In this document: positions 21,601-31,147 of the stretch, one piece after another
Numbering within the stretch: position 1 is the stretch's first letter
Layout: each line of letters opens with the position of its first letter
Source of the DNA: Haliclystus octoradiatus
Lineage: Eukaryota; Cnidaria; Staurozoa; Stauromedusae; Haliclystidae
NCBI GenBank assembly: GCA_916610825.1
Contig: OU744447.1
Location: 28,470,561 to 28,534,560, forward strand
Direction of reading: 5' to 3'
DNA: 64,000 nt
Notes under the pieces: generated by a model
The model's database searches: none
What the model saw: the letters and a program-made list of their open reading frames with translations, nothing else
Told to the model about the DNA's origin: nothing
Program-made: the position numbers and the translations under genes

Positions 21601-22885
21601 AACTGTGGAACTTCACCCTTCTTCTCTTCGTCATCGAGACCGACTTCAGAACAGAACAGAAATCAAGCTGTCAAGACGTTACAGTCAAAGTACTGTCTAC
21701 ATCGAGGGAAAAAGAAAAGCACGCAGATTACAATACCCATTAAGGTAACACAGCTACAGTATTGCATAATCACACTATCCATCCCAACAATTGTGTGAAC
21801 ATTTCCCATTTTCCTACAATTATGTAAACACTTTCTAATTATGTTTATTGTTCCTACGATAATTTCAGGCAAAACATGTCAACTACAATTCATAAAGTAA
21901 TCGGAGAAACGTTGCCAACCCTCGCAACAATGATCAGCTCAAAACATCCTGGGTATGCCTTGTGGATGCGAGAACAACTCATTGTAATTGTTTCAAGGGT
22001 AAAAGAGCTAAAAAACCTTTACTTTGTTGGAAGTAAAGACGAAACCTTATCTTCAATAAAAGAGGTATGGACAACAGTCAAAGAGATGGTCAACAAATTA
22101 TGTAAGAAATCGTAAATAAAAATAACAACATACCTTTTCCCATAATTTCCTTTCCAGCTTTTGAAACAACAGTCACCTGTGTTAACGAGGGCAACCACCA
22201 CTGTAGAAATACTTTCTACCACCCAAAGGTCTGATCACTATATTCTGAGGAAGAGCCCAATCATTCCATCGTCTGCAGCTGTGCTTGTACTGCAAAGCTC
22301 CTCCAACAGAAGAGTATTCAGAGTTCTCTCTACTGAAAATGGATATAACACATATAATCAGTCGAACACATCTATGGCTGAGCCACATCTTCACCTATTT
22401 AGACCGTGGATCCCGTATGTCGTTGTCACCGGTTGGGACAACCAAGGTGTACAAACTGATATTCAAATGAATGAAATCAAAACCCTTGCTACGACAGCAT
22501 TAGCAAACATTGCCTCAGGTAGCAGCATAATTAACAACATTACTAATCTCATCAATCAAAAACATCTTCGAGCCCAGATGTCTCCACAGGTAAGATTCAA
22601 GATAAACACACATTCCAAACACCCAATTCCACCTACAATTCACTCAATGAAACTCTTCATTCATTAAATACGTTTTCCTAATATCCAACACAGGCTGCAT
22701 CAGTTCAAAGGTATGCTGTCATCTTCTAAACAATACCACATGACACATATCAAGGTAAAATCATGAACTCTGCAAAATTCAAACCTTTATCTTTTCAAAC
22801 TTTTAAATTATTAGATTTAATTTCAATGCATCTGCTTTGACTTTACTACCATTTCAGATGTAATCTGCACCAAACCTATACATAG
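8951..22885 (+). CDS. RepHel replicase-helicase of the Helitron-like element, copy 1 (29 exons, about 2448 aa)
   Basis: Joined exons: 8951-8992, 9545-9679, 10267-10311, 10894-10959, 11531-11596, 12276-12341, 12806-12883, 13158-14390, 14753-14899, 15016-15305, 15531-15599, 15691-15935, 16137-16249, 16327-16600, 16708-17335, 17537-17670, 17755-18000, 18082-18526, 18623-18878, 18957-19230, 19316-19566, 19649-19799, 19884-20157, 20252-20792, 21140-21744, 21869-22064, 22158-22589, 22694-22710, 22858-22885. All junctions are GT-AG, phases agree throughout, and the sum is 7347 nt, divisible by three. Known role of such proteins: nicking and joining single strands (Rep) and unwinding (helicase) during rolling-circle transposition. 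Order: zinc knuckle (4-17), repeat-encoded Q/N/S stretch (60-166), Cys cluster (from 173), Helitron-N-like region (about 957-1210), HUH (1229-1231), Tyr-x3-Tyr (1400-1404), PIF1 helicase (about 1847-2290), GIY-YIG-like tail (2330-2385). Exon 3 and the last two exons are the least certain. Confidence 0.85.
10267..12883 (+). repeat. Exon-containing higher-order repeat with a nested 108-bp minisatellite, copy 1
   Basis: A 66-nt phase-0 exon (Q/N/S/V-rich, 22 residues) is repeated at 10894, 11531 and 12276. A longer relative of 26 residues lies at 12806 and a shorter one at 10267. Between them the introns hold arrays of a 108-bp unit beginning ACACCTGTACGCACCAGCC: four copies from 10453, four from 11090, five from 11727 and three from 12472. 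Spacings of 637, 745 and 530 bases differ by about one 108-bp unit each. Because each exon is symmetric, copy-number change keeps the frame. At 10267 the ancestral acceptor CAG reads CAT, so that exon may use a downstream CAACAG or be skipped. Confidence 0.85.
13158..14390 (+). CDS. RepHel exon 8, copy 1: Cys cluster and upstream region
   Basis: This is the largest exon, 411 codons, from acceptor CCGCAG to donor GTGAGA. It opens with Cys-x2-Cys (residues 173 and 176), followed by a further Cys-x4-Cys-x2-Cys group, suggesting a zinc-binding domain. The remainder has conserved-looking Trp, Cys and Pro-Ala-Gly-Cys-Phe segments, but I do not recognise a named domain. Compared with copy 2 there are four base differences and all are synonymous. 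Confidence 0.85.
14753..16600 (+). CDS. RepHel exons 9-14, copy 1: linker with Cys-rich and acidic segments
   Basis: Exons 14753-14899, 15016-15305, 15531-15599, 15691-15935, 16137-16249 and 16327-16600. Exon 13 is Cys-rich (Cys-Cys-Gly-Leu, later two more Cys), perhaps a metal site. Exon 14 holds an acidic Glu-Ser-Glu-Glu-Glu and Asp/Asn-rich run of low complexity. The small 69-nt exon is supported only by phase and splice sites. No named domain is recognised; position in front of the Rep region matches the long variable N-terminal part of large HLE proteins. Confidence 0.7.
16708..18526 (+). CDS. RepHel exons 15-18, copy 1: Helitron-N-like and HUH Rep nuclease
   Basis: Exon 15 (16708-17335) has Tyr-Pro-Glu-Gly-Ser-Leu-Phe-Pro-Arg-Ile-Phe-Tyr and Gly-Ala-Met-Pro-Ser-Pro, then Asp-Ser-Lys-Lys and Phe-Ile-Thr-Asp-Thr-Cys-Asn, the pattern I associate with the Helitron-like N domain. 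Exon 17 (17755-18000) has Gly-Lys-Pro-His-Val-His-Gly-Gly, the HUH metal-binding motif, at 17808-17816. Exon 18 (18082-18526) carries Tyr-Val-Thr-Lys-Tyr at 18402-18416, the two candidate catalytic tyrosines. In known Rep proteins the tyrosines cleave single-stranded DNA and form a 5' covalent link. Three Cys residues flank the exon 17/18 junction. Confidence 0.85.
18623..20157 (+). CDS. RepHel exons 19-23, copy 1: Rep-to-helicase connecting region
   Basis: Exons 18623-18878, 18957-19230, 19316-19566, 19649-19799 and 19884-20157. It includes Arg-Glu-Val-x-x-x-Glu-Val-Leu-Trp-Tyr-Leu-Leu-Asn-Leu-Pro and Phe-Arg-Pro-Pro-Glu-Leu, segments that follow the Rep domain in related large RepHel proteins as I recall them. 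The intron at 18879-18956 is 78 nt, in phase and free of stops, so its removal is optional as far as the frame goes. Confidence 0.75.
20252..22064 (+). CDS. RepHel exons 24-26, copy 1: PIF1-family SF1B helicase
   Basis: Walker A Gly-Pro-Pro-Gly-Ser-Gly-Lys-Thr at 20325-20348 (residues 1868-1875). Walker B Leu-Phe-Phe-Glu-Glu-Ile-Gly (from 20580) has Glu-Glu where Asp-Glu is usual. Motif III Ala-Thr-Gly-Asp-Gln-Tyr-Gln-Leu-Pro-Pro-Val is at residues 1990-2000. Exon 25 has the Gly-Ala-Thr-Met-Arg-Leu segment before the OB-like insertion. Exon 26 has Ile-His-Lys-Val-Ile-Gly and Ile-Val-Ile-Val-Ser-Arg-Val-Lys-Glu-Leu, matching motifs V and VI of PIF1/RecD2-type helicases. Helicases of this family unwind 5' to 3' and supply strand displacement in Helitrons. 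All motifs lie in order. Confidence 0.9.
22158..22885 (+). CDS. RepHel exons 27-29, copy 1: degenerate GIY-YIG-like C-terminus
   Basis: Exon 27 (22158-22589, 144 codons, phase 0) follows donor GAG|GTATGG at 22065. Its core, residues about 2330-2385, reads Ala-Val-Leu-Val-Leu-Gln-Ser-Ser, then Arg-Val-Phe, then Tyr-Asn-Gln-Ser-Asn, then Phe-Arg-Pro-Trp-Ile-Pro-Tyr-Val. This spacing resembles a GIY-YIG nuclease fold, but the GIY and YIG tripeptides and the helix Arg are not conserved, so activity is doubtful. Two tiny exons (22694-22710, 22858-22885) complete the frame to TAG. These last two are supported by splice sites and phase only. Alternative ends are possible. Confidence 0.55.
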
Positions 22886-25800
22886 TAACCTGTACATAGC
22901 TTACATGGATAATTCATTTTCCATTCGTCTTATACGCCAACAAAATTTAACTAGCCTTATTTATTACAACATCATCAATTCTATAACCGCCACTTACATG
23001 TCTTCAAACGCAATGAAACATCACCAGAGCCGTCTTCTAATTTGAATGAATTGACAGGTAAGAAATTCTAAAACTATAAACAATACAACAACCATTTAAT
23101 GATAACTTTAATAATTTTTTTCTAAAGCATTTTATCTTAATTTTCCTACCTAGGCTATTTCAATGGAACCGTATGCTGTAACTTCACAAGGAATGACTTC
23201 ATACACGTCATAGGTGAGCACACAAACTCTGCACAATTGCAACACTCTCCTGGCTACACCTTTCAAATCCTTATGCCAACAATTTATATTTACATTTATG
23301 TAAAATGTAATTACTTTTTTTAATTACTTTTTTTCTCATGTTAGATGTAATCAATACCAACTTTACACATCATTGAAATGCAAGATGTTTTCTCATTCCA
23401 AGTATGCATCAACGTAACACATATCAAAACAATATTTACATTACATTATCTTTATTCACAACTTAACAATTATTTCATTCTACATTCAATTCAACCGAAA
23501 TACTTACTTTTACATTATTTTACATCAATTTAAAACTTCCCTACTTCTACCAGACATATCATCAAATAGCATGTCACAGCAACATCGTTATTGCAATTAA
23601 AACAAACGAAAAGGAAATACGCCATTGTCACCGAAGCATAGATTGGTGCATTGATGAACATTCTCACTTTGTACAAATAGGAAACTGTGATAGATCACTG
23701 AATATTCATTCAATGTCATGAGAAACAGTTGCATTTTGTTTAACAGCCCATCATTAAATTATAACACATCATGTTAGTATAAATATAACATCACATTCAA
23801 TATCTCAAACAAAGTATAAATACTCAAAATTAATCATAATCATATTAATTTAAAGCATACCATGCATGCAAGTGCAACATATACCTCAATGGATTTGTTC
23901 TTCTCACAAATTAAAACATTTCTCTAAAATCACAATACACAGACACGAGGCAATCACAGATTTTGATGCATAAAAAACTGAAATTTCCCAACTTCATTCA
24001 ATTCATTGACGTTTATTGTGCTTGCAACACATGACACAAACCAATTCAAACTAAATAATTGCATATTCATTAAAATAAAAATAAATAACATCAAAGTTCC
24101 AATCATCAAATCACCACTTTTTAATTAATGTTAATGATAACAACCTCACTTATGAACAGGCCATTGACATAAATAAAGTTCTATTAACTAGTTTTAGTGT
24201 AAATTTCTAAAATTCACTTTAAAGCATTCCAAATAACTTATCAAAGTAAAATGGCTGTAAAACAAATAACTTTATTTATAACAATTCACTGCCTCACATA
24301 ATGCTAACTAACGTTCACGCTAACTTAGCAACATCTTCACTATCATCAACAACAACTTCATTAATTTTCAATGTAGATAGTGCACATATAACGTGAAATA
24401 ACCTTAAAAGTAAATCTCCTAAAATCAATACCATCATTCTTCAACAAATTGCAACATATTCTGATGCTATTTTTGTTGTATTCAAATAGGGAATCTGCAA
24501 AATAAATTGCATAAAAATCAGTGCTTTGTTACGTCTGTCTGGTCGAAATTTTGTCACAAAATTGAATCTCAATTTCGTCCCGGTTTGGACATTCAAATTG
24601 TACGCCAGTAGGCTAATCAGCACTATTTCTTCAAATTGCTATCTTATCAATTTCTTGCAAAAATTTGTTAACATTAGCCTACCGTCATCATCGTCAATAT
24701 TTCAAAACAACTCTTGGCATCTTTGTATAAAGGCGCCTCTTAAACTAAATTGTTTAGTGTTTTCGCATATTTACTGTAGCTCAAACTTGCAAAAAGGAAA
24801 TTTATATTCAGTAATTCATATCAAATTCTTTCTAGAATTTTCAGAAAATAAAACATGTTGAATTCATGGCATCTCAATATATTCTTCTCCCACAATTTTA
24901 TTAATTGATAAAATCATTGAGAAATGCAATCATAAGAATTTTTATCATATCTCATAAAAATCAGTGCTTTATTTGCTTTGTCTGGTCAAAATTTTGTCAC
25001 ACAATTCATTTCCATAACTTTCAATCTATTACCACTCAATCGTCATTTTTTCTCAAATTTCAGCACATTTTCGCTATTCAAATTGTATGCCAGTTCAATC
25101 AGCACTGTTTCTTCAAATTACAATCTTATCGATTTCTTACAAAAACTAACATATCATCATCAATGTCAATATTTCAAAACAACTCTTCTGAATCTTTAAA
25201 CACTTTCACAGCACTAAAAAGTAGTCATAAAAACAACTCCCACATCAAATTGTTTTGCATTTTTGCACAAAACTTTACTGTTTACCTGCAAAAAATCTAA
25301 TTAATATTCCATAATTCACATTTCAATTCTTTCTACCATTTTCAGAATATAAAAAGTTACATGAATGGCATTTCATTATTTTCTTTTCTCGCAGTTTCAT
25401 TAACTCGTACAAACATAATGAAATATAATCATCACAATTTTCATCGCTTCATTTTGCTTGTGTAGGCCTACCATTTCGTGTATGATTTTTCTACGAAAAC
25501 AAATTGACAAACTACATAGTAAATCGTAATTTCAATGTACCAAGTTTCCTTCCACACTATTGTTTCAGTACATATTCAAATTGTCTTGTTTCCAATAAAA
25601 TCAGTTTTTGACCAAAATTCAATATTTTCAATATTTTACATGTGGAATTTAACATTTTCATTGACCAAAACAATAATGTGACAAAATATCCATCCTGCAA
25701 ACTACATAACACTAATTAAAATCTATTTTGCATTTTCTCTACATCTCGTCATTATTCCAATTTCGTACAAAATGGGATGATTCACGTGTTCACCAATCTG

Positions 25801-26945
25801 ATGCTGATAAGTGGCAATTTCTCGTATTTCCTACAACGCATCAGCAATTGGTGCAATTTCGGCCGTAACCTTGTTGCTGTAACATGAATCTATTTGATGC
25901 TATGAAGGGTAGGATTAGGTCTAGCATTGATCAAATAATAAAGCATGATAACATCAACCCATCAGCATATCAAAGTTTGTTGTTGTTCGTCATTCCTCTC
26001 ATGTGTACAATCTTACAACTTCAATATGTTTCGTAGCCATGTTAACAACCAAAATACATACAGTCTTGAATACTCGCATTCATGTGCATGTAATATATTC
26101 CAAATTATCATTCATATTACCAAACAAATAATTTCTATCTCTTTATGTCCAGCCATGACTAGTAATGATTTACTGCATACAGAACTTCCACGAATCTGGA
26201 ATTCTGAATAAACTACAAACTGGAGTCTACCAGCATCCAAACGAGAAACATTACCAAGAGAGGCTATTACTCTCTCCAACCTCCTTTAATCGTTTGACCA
26301 CCCTTTTGTTTTACAATTTCAACTTCCAATTTTTAAAACTTAGTGCAAAGTTGCAAACATTGTACAATATAACGTTGCTGGTTTCTCTACTTTCATAACC
26401 TTCATAAGAAGCATATACATTTGTATACAAAGGTTAGTTCTTATATGTTTTCATTTGTATCAGTGTTCTCTGTCGTTGGTTATTTCAAAACAGTCTACAC
26501 AGAACATTGTTTAGTGCTCCAACTCAAATGAAAATCCCAATTATCAGTACATTCCAAATTATTTTCATTGTAATTGATAGATACTTGATGTGGCAACTAC
26601 TGGTGTAAGGGGAGGTCAATTGCAAAACTCAATATGCAAACCAACGTTTACGTTGAAAATTTCCTTCGACATTGTCTAGTAGGCTTACATTGCAGTGCTT
26701 TTATTTTGATGTATCCTCACCCAGCTTCCAGGGTACGACAGGGCCGCCTCACAATATGTTTCAATCAAAAGCGCTAAACCCTTACTTGTTACAATGGAAC
26801 ACCTTGGTTTTCCATTAACCTGCATATTCAGTTTTACAAAATCGTACAAATCCGGTAAAGCACCGTCACAAAAAAATATTCCACAGGCAGCCTGGAATTG
26901 TTTTTCAAAGGAGTTCGTTGCTCGACCGCTTCAGTTAGGGGTTAT
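22886..26945. other. Gene-poor 3' tail of the element interior, copy 1
   Basis: AT-rich sequence with no convincing exon beyond the RepHel stop. Several AATAAA-type hexamers occur near 24070, so a 3' UTR or late exon may extend here. A diverged tandem repeat of about 443 bp lies at 24505-25450. Close to the right edge, an imperfect hairpin with TTCC and GGAA outer arms and AGG/CCT inner arms lies at about 26879-26897. The stretch ends exactly where homology with the other terminal units begins (26946). Confidence 0.55.
24505..25450. repeat. Diverged tandem duplication of about 443 bp
   Basis: ATAAAAATCAGTGCTTT occurs at 24511 and 24954. The following blocks (TTTTGTCACA, ATTCAAATTGTA, CAATATTTCAAAACAACTCTT) recur in the same order with many differences. 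A third partial match of the trailing block lies near 25330-25450. The same structure is in copy 2 at 53584-54530. Confidence 0.75.
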
Positions 26946-27374
26946 GGGGTGGTGGGGCTGTTAAGATTATCCGAGGCAGCTCATACTTAAACTTCCTCGA
27001 TTCTGCCTGTGTGCTGCACTCTCTAGCTAAACAATCACTTCAGTGTTTGGGTTGCACATTTTTTAAGTGATGATTTCTGCGACCTACACTTCAGACAGAG
27101 CTTTTCAATTTTCATTCCAACTTATATATTATCGACGATGCTACTGTTGGAGTGCACGCACCACGTTGCAGCTCTGTCGATCATCGGTGTTGGATGTTGA
27201 TCGACATTTTCTGTCGCCTTCAACAAAGGCGTGATGGGGTGACGGCAATAACGAAGTAATTGGCAATAATCAATTGCGAAACAACTACAAGTTTGAATGA
27301 GAGAATCCAGCTGTTAACCGACCGTGAAATGTAATATTGTTTCTTAGTCTAATCATTGCAATCGAGAGTGATCC

Positions 27375-27412
27375 CGAAGAAGGGTGTCCAGCGAGCCCGC
27401 GACCCTTCTTCG
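27375..27412. other. CGAAGAAGGGT / ACCCTTCTTCG hairpin, unit A
   Basis: An 11-bp perfect stem. The equivalents in the other leader subtype keep the first nine pairs, change the tenth to T/G and add two G-C pairs, so the fold is kept although bases differ. Equivalent positions: 30762-30797, 56456-56493, 58746-58781 and 62304-62339. Confidence 0.8.
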
Positions 27413-28720
27413 TTTGCACCAACTCAACTGCCTTACCTGGAGGCCCAGCGCGATAAAATTCCCCGAAGGGGAATTTTTGCTGCAAGCGGCCGCGAAGCGG
27501 ACGCGACCGCAGAACGTGCGTCGCGCGTGACGAGTCGTGTTGGTGGAAAGTATCAGCATTTCGACCCCCTTGAGAGCCGATAGTTTCTCCTGTGCGCTTC
27601 TCGGAGTCGACTTCTACGGCGCAAAAACGGTCGTCCCTTTCCAAGACCTATGGTGCTAGTTTCATTTCGCTACGACTTTTAGTTTATTTTATATTAATTT
27701 TTAAACTCCGAGTTTTCTGCGTTTTTCAGGGCCGCAAAATCGATCACGTGGCTGCGACGTCATTTGGAAATAACAACGAAACTACTGCGTCTTTCAATAT
27801 CCAAACTACGTGCTCCACGACGGTTGCTTTGTGTTTTATATTCCACAGTTTACTTGTTCTTGTGTGTGGCTCGATAATAGATCAATTGTTTTGTTGGTTG
27901 TTATTAATACTTTGGTGAAATTACTACTTGTCTTTTTATTATCGTCGAAGGTACAACAAGGGCGCACAGCGGCTTGGAAGATTGCTGGCCTTTTACTTTC
28001 ACTTTACCGAGCGCTGCTGTCCTTGGCACACCTTCTTCTCGGCTGCAATGGCGAGCTATTTATATGAAGAATGTATTTTGACTAAACCTTGGCACGATTG
28101 CAGGCACACTTTGTTTGCCTTATTGGTATTTATTTCTGGCTAAAAGCTGTTTGCCAACGGCCGCCGAGAAGGACGCCATTTTATTCTGCCGCGCTTCGAC
28201 TTCGCTGCTCTTGGCCTTGCTGTTTGAGGCAGAACGTCGACTTCCAAAGGATTGATGGGGATTTAGAAGCTGCCCAGTCAACGTCCAAGGTTAGTAGTGC
28301 TGTGCTGTTGTTATTTCTTTATCTGTTGTCTAATTGTTTTAGTCGAGAAAAACTGTTTTTTATCCGCGGTGATTGTTGACACGTTTTCTTTGACAAATTT
28401 TTGCATGTCGAAACAACTGTTGTTGTGAACTATACCTTCGAGCAAAACCATGACAATTATCAAGCAAACTTTATTCAGGCACTTGTTTGACAGTGGCAAA
28501 TGATAGTCTTCTACGCTGTGTTAGAGTTACCCTACTGTTGTGTTTTGATTATTCTGTGTTTGCCGTGTTGAAAACTTTGCAAATGTTTTGTTCAACTCTT
28601 GTTCGAAATAATTCCATCGCCGCTCTTCTACCATCAAAATCACTGCTATATATTAATCTGGAATTATGTATCTATTTCATTTCATTTATTATACATCTAA
28701 CTCGTACAAACGTTGTGTAA

Positions 28721-29990
28721 AAAGATTTCACGGCTTTTACTTTTGAATTTCATGTTGAATCCCTTTGCAATAGTTCACGGCTTTTATTATTGATAATCAA
28801 AACAGTTCTCTAGTCAATCTTTCATTCTAAAAATTATTGTCGAGGCTGTTTACTCTATTTTATTTTGATTGTTATACATCTCTTTTGTACAAACGTTGAG
28901 TAAAAACATTTCACGGCTTTTACTGAACTGAATTTTATGTTGAATGTCTTTGCAATAATTCACGGATTTTGTTTTATATAATCAAAACGGTTCTCTAGTC
29001 AATCTTTTATTCTAAACATTATTGTCGAGTCTGTTTACACTATTTTATTTTGAAATTAATACATCTAATTTGTACAAACGTTGAGTAAAAACATTTCACG
29101 GCTTTTACTGAACTGAATTTTATGTTGAATGTCTTAGCAATAATTCACGGATTTTGTTTTATATAATCAAAACGGTTCTCTAGTCAATCTTTTATTCTAA
29201 ACATTATTGTCGAGTCTGTTTACACTATTTTATTTTGAAATTAATACATCTAATTTGTACAAACGTTTTGTAAAAATATTTCACGGCTTTTACTGTTGAA
29301 TTTCATGTTGAATTCCTTTGCAATAGTTCACGGCTTTTATTATTGATAATCAAAACAGTTCTCTAATTAATCTTTCATTGTAAACATTATTGTCGAGTCT
29401 GTTTACACTATTTTATTTTGAAATTAATACATCTAATTTGTACAAACGTTTTGTAAAAATATTGCACGGCTTTTTCTTTTGAATTTCATGTTGAATGCCT
29501 TTGTAATAGTTAACGGCTTTTATTATTGATAATCAAAACAGTTCTCTAATCAATCTTTCATTGTAAACATTATTGTCGAGACTGTTTACTCTATTTTATT
29601 TTGATTGTTATACATCTATTTTGTACAAACGTTGAGTAAAAACATTTCACGGCTTTTACTTTTGAATTTCATGTTGAATTCCTTTGCAATAGTTCACGGC
29701 TTTTATTATTGATAATCAAAACAGTTCTCTAGTCAATCTTTCATTCTAAACATTATTGTCGAGGCTGTTTACTCTATTTTATTTTGATTATTATACATCT
29801 ATTTTGTACAGACGTTGAGTAAAAACATTTCACGGCTTTTACTTTTGAATTTCATGTTGAATTCCTTTGCAATAGTTCACGGCTTTTATTATTGATAATC
29901 AAAACAGTTCTCTAGTCAATCTTTCATTCTAAACATTATTGTCGAGTCTGTTTACACTATTTTATTTTGAAATTGATGCATCTAATTTGT
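28721..29990. repeat. 183/185-bp tandem satellite, seven units (unit A)
   Basis: The marker ATTGTCGAG occurs at 28836, 29021, 29206, 29389, 29572, 29755 and 29938, that is two periods of 185 then four of 183. Each unit has TTTCACGGCTTTTA and AATCAAAAC-GTTCTCTA segments. Confidence 0.92.
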
Positions 29991-30323
29991 ACGAACTTGT
30001 AGCCAGTTTTTATTCCAATTTATTCTTTATTACTATGTGATTGTTCGTTTTCAAACATTGCATTCGTGTTGTATAATTCATGTCAAGGTTTTTTACAATG
30101 AGGTGTAAAAAACTCTCTACACTGTCTTCACGTTCTTTGGACTGTCATGTTAGAAATTGTTCGGCGCCTCTACTGTCTAAAACTGTCGGCAAGGCAACCG
30201 CTGAAATAATTTATGAACCAATCCTCAATATGTTTTTAAATCATTAACATGGTTATTTTAATGATATACACTGATGTTGTTTTTTCAATTCAATAATTAT
30301 CCTATTTATTTGTGTGGGGTGGT

Positions 30324-30368
30324 GGGGCCGTTAAGATTACGGAAGGCTGCTCGTAATCAGACTTCCCC
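30324..30368. other. Nested leader hairpin next to a G-rich start, unit B
   Basis: GATTACG (30335-30341) pairs with CGTAATC (30352-30358), and GGGG pairs with CCCC outside it. It sits directly after the GGGGTGGTGGGG run, which could itself form a two-tetrad G-quadruplex. The same hairpin is at 58319-58363 and in the unit at 61871; it is weaker in the units at 26946 and 56027. Confidence 0.7.
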
Positions 30369-31139
30369 TATTCTATCTCACGTGTGTGTTTATGCTGTTT
30401 GTAATAGCTAAAATAATAAAATCGTACGTTTTTTGTACATTTTTAGGTGATGATTTCTGCGGTCTACTACAATTCAGAGAGGACATTATCATTTTATTTC
30501 CAAGCTTTATTGATCTAATCGTTTGTGTTTATTTTTGTCTGATTTTCTTCGATATTTTGTATGGCCTTCGACGAAGGCGTTATTGGACCGCGGCAATAAC
30601 AAAGACGTAATAGTTATCAATTAATTGTGGACAGGAAACAACAGCAAATTTGAATGAGAGAATCCAGCTGCTACCGACCGTGAAATATAATACTGTTTCC
30701 GCCGTTTTGTCTAACCGACCGTTATGCACTGATGCTGCTAATAATAATCGAGAGTGATCCCCGAAGAAGGTGGATCGGCGGCAGCCCGCCTTCTTCGTTT
30801 GCACCAACTCAACTGCCTTACCTGGAGGCCCAGCGCGATAAAATTCCCCGAAGGGGAATTTTTGCTGCAAGCGGCCGCGAAGCGGACGCGACCGCAGAAC
30901 GTGCGCCGCGCGTGACGAGTCGTGTTGGTGGAAAGTATCAGCATTTCGACCCCCTTGAGAGCCGATAGTTTCTCCTGTGCGCTTCTCGGAGTCGACTTCT
31001 ACGGCGCAAAAACGGTCGTCCCTTTCCAAGACCTATGGTGCTAGTTTCATTTCGCTACGACTTTTAGTTTATTTTATATTAATTTTTAAACTCCGAGTTT
31101 TCTGCGTTTTTCAGGGCCGCAAAATCGATCACGTGGCTG

Positions 31140-31147
31140 TGACGTCA
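31140..31147. promoter_or_regulatory. Full palindromic CRE (TGACGTCA) in unit B
   Basis: The other units read CGACGTCA at this place; only unit B has the perfect 8-bp CRE, 9 bases after the CACGTG E-box. Whether it is bound is unknown. Confidence 0.45.

Larger units (their letters stand above)
1769..30315 (+). mobile_element. Giant Helitron-like element, copy 1 (left end truncated)
   Basis: This copy holds a partial left terminal module (1769 to about 3796), an OB-fold-like gene on the minus strand (4017-6432), a RepHel gene on the plus strand (8951-22885), a gene-poor tail to 26945, and a further terminal-type unit (26946-30315). It matches copy 2 base for base apart from scattered substitutions and small indels, at an offset of 29056 on the left rising to 29081 on the right. 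Relative to copy 2 it lacks the first roughly 500 bases of the terminal module. The rolling-circle assignment rests on the HUH, Tyr-x3-Tyr and PIF1 helicase motifs of the RepHel protein. Exact transposon ends are not established; the limits given are those of the homology block. Confidence 0.8.
26946..30315 (+). repeat. Terminal-type unit A (no interior genes)
   Basis: It starts GGGGTGGTGGGGCTG. It contains the leader with hairpins, the CpG-rich core from 27442, an AT-rich body, a 183/185-bp satellite (about 28721-29990) and an end module running to the next GGGGTGG start at 30316. The leader differs from that of the units at 30316, 58311 and 61871 but matches the one at 56027. Its length is 3370 bp. 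Confidence 0.85.

Noticed and set aside
22065..22115. Continuation of RepHel exon 26 through 22065 to a donor near 22102
   Set aside because: That choice puts the next exon in a frame with an early stop. The donor at 22065 gives a 144-codon open exon in phase.
26579..26945. Canonical Helitron 3' end (hairpin plus CTRR) at the end of the interior
   Set aside because: The only hairpin found is imperfect and lies about 50 bases from the homology border, and no CTRR follows at the expected distance.
27285..27644. Minus-strand open frame of 119-149 codons in the CpG-rich core, ending near a CAG|GTAAGG donor-like site
   Set aside because: In units D and E a CAA codon becomes TAA, and the copies differ in length and end. 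The frame is explained by the GC-rich repeat and there is no recognisable domain.
30447..30545. C/D-box snoRNA-like pair (GTGATGA ... CTGA) in the leader
   Set aside because: No closing terminal stem, and the D-like box is not kept in the unit A leader.
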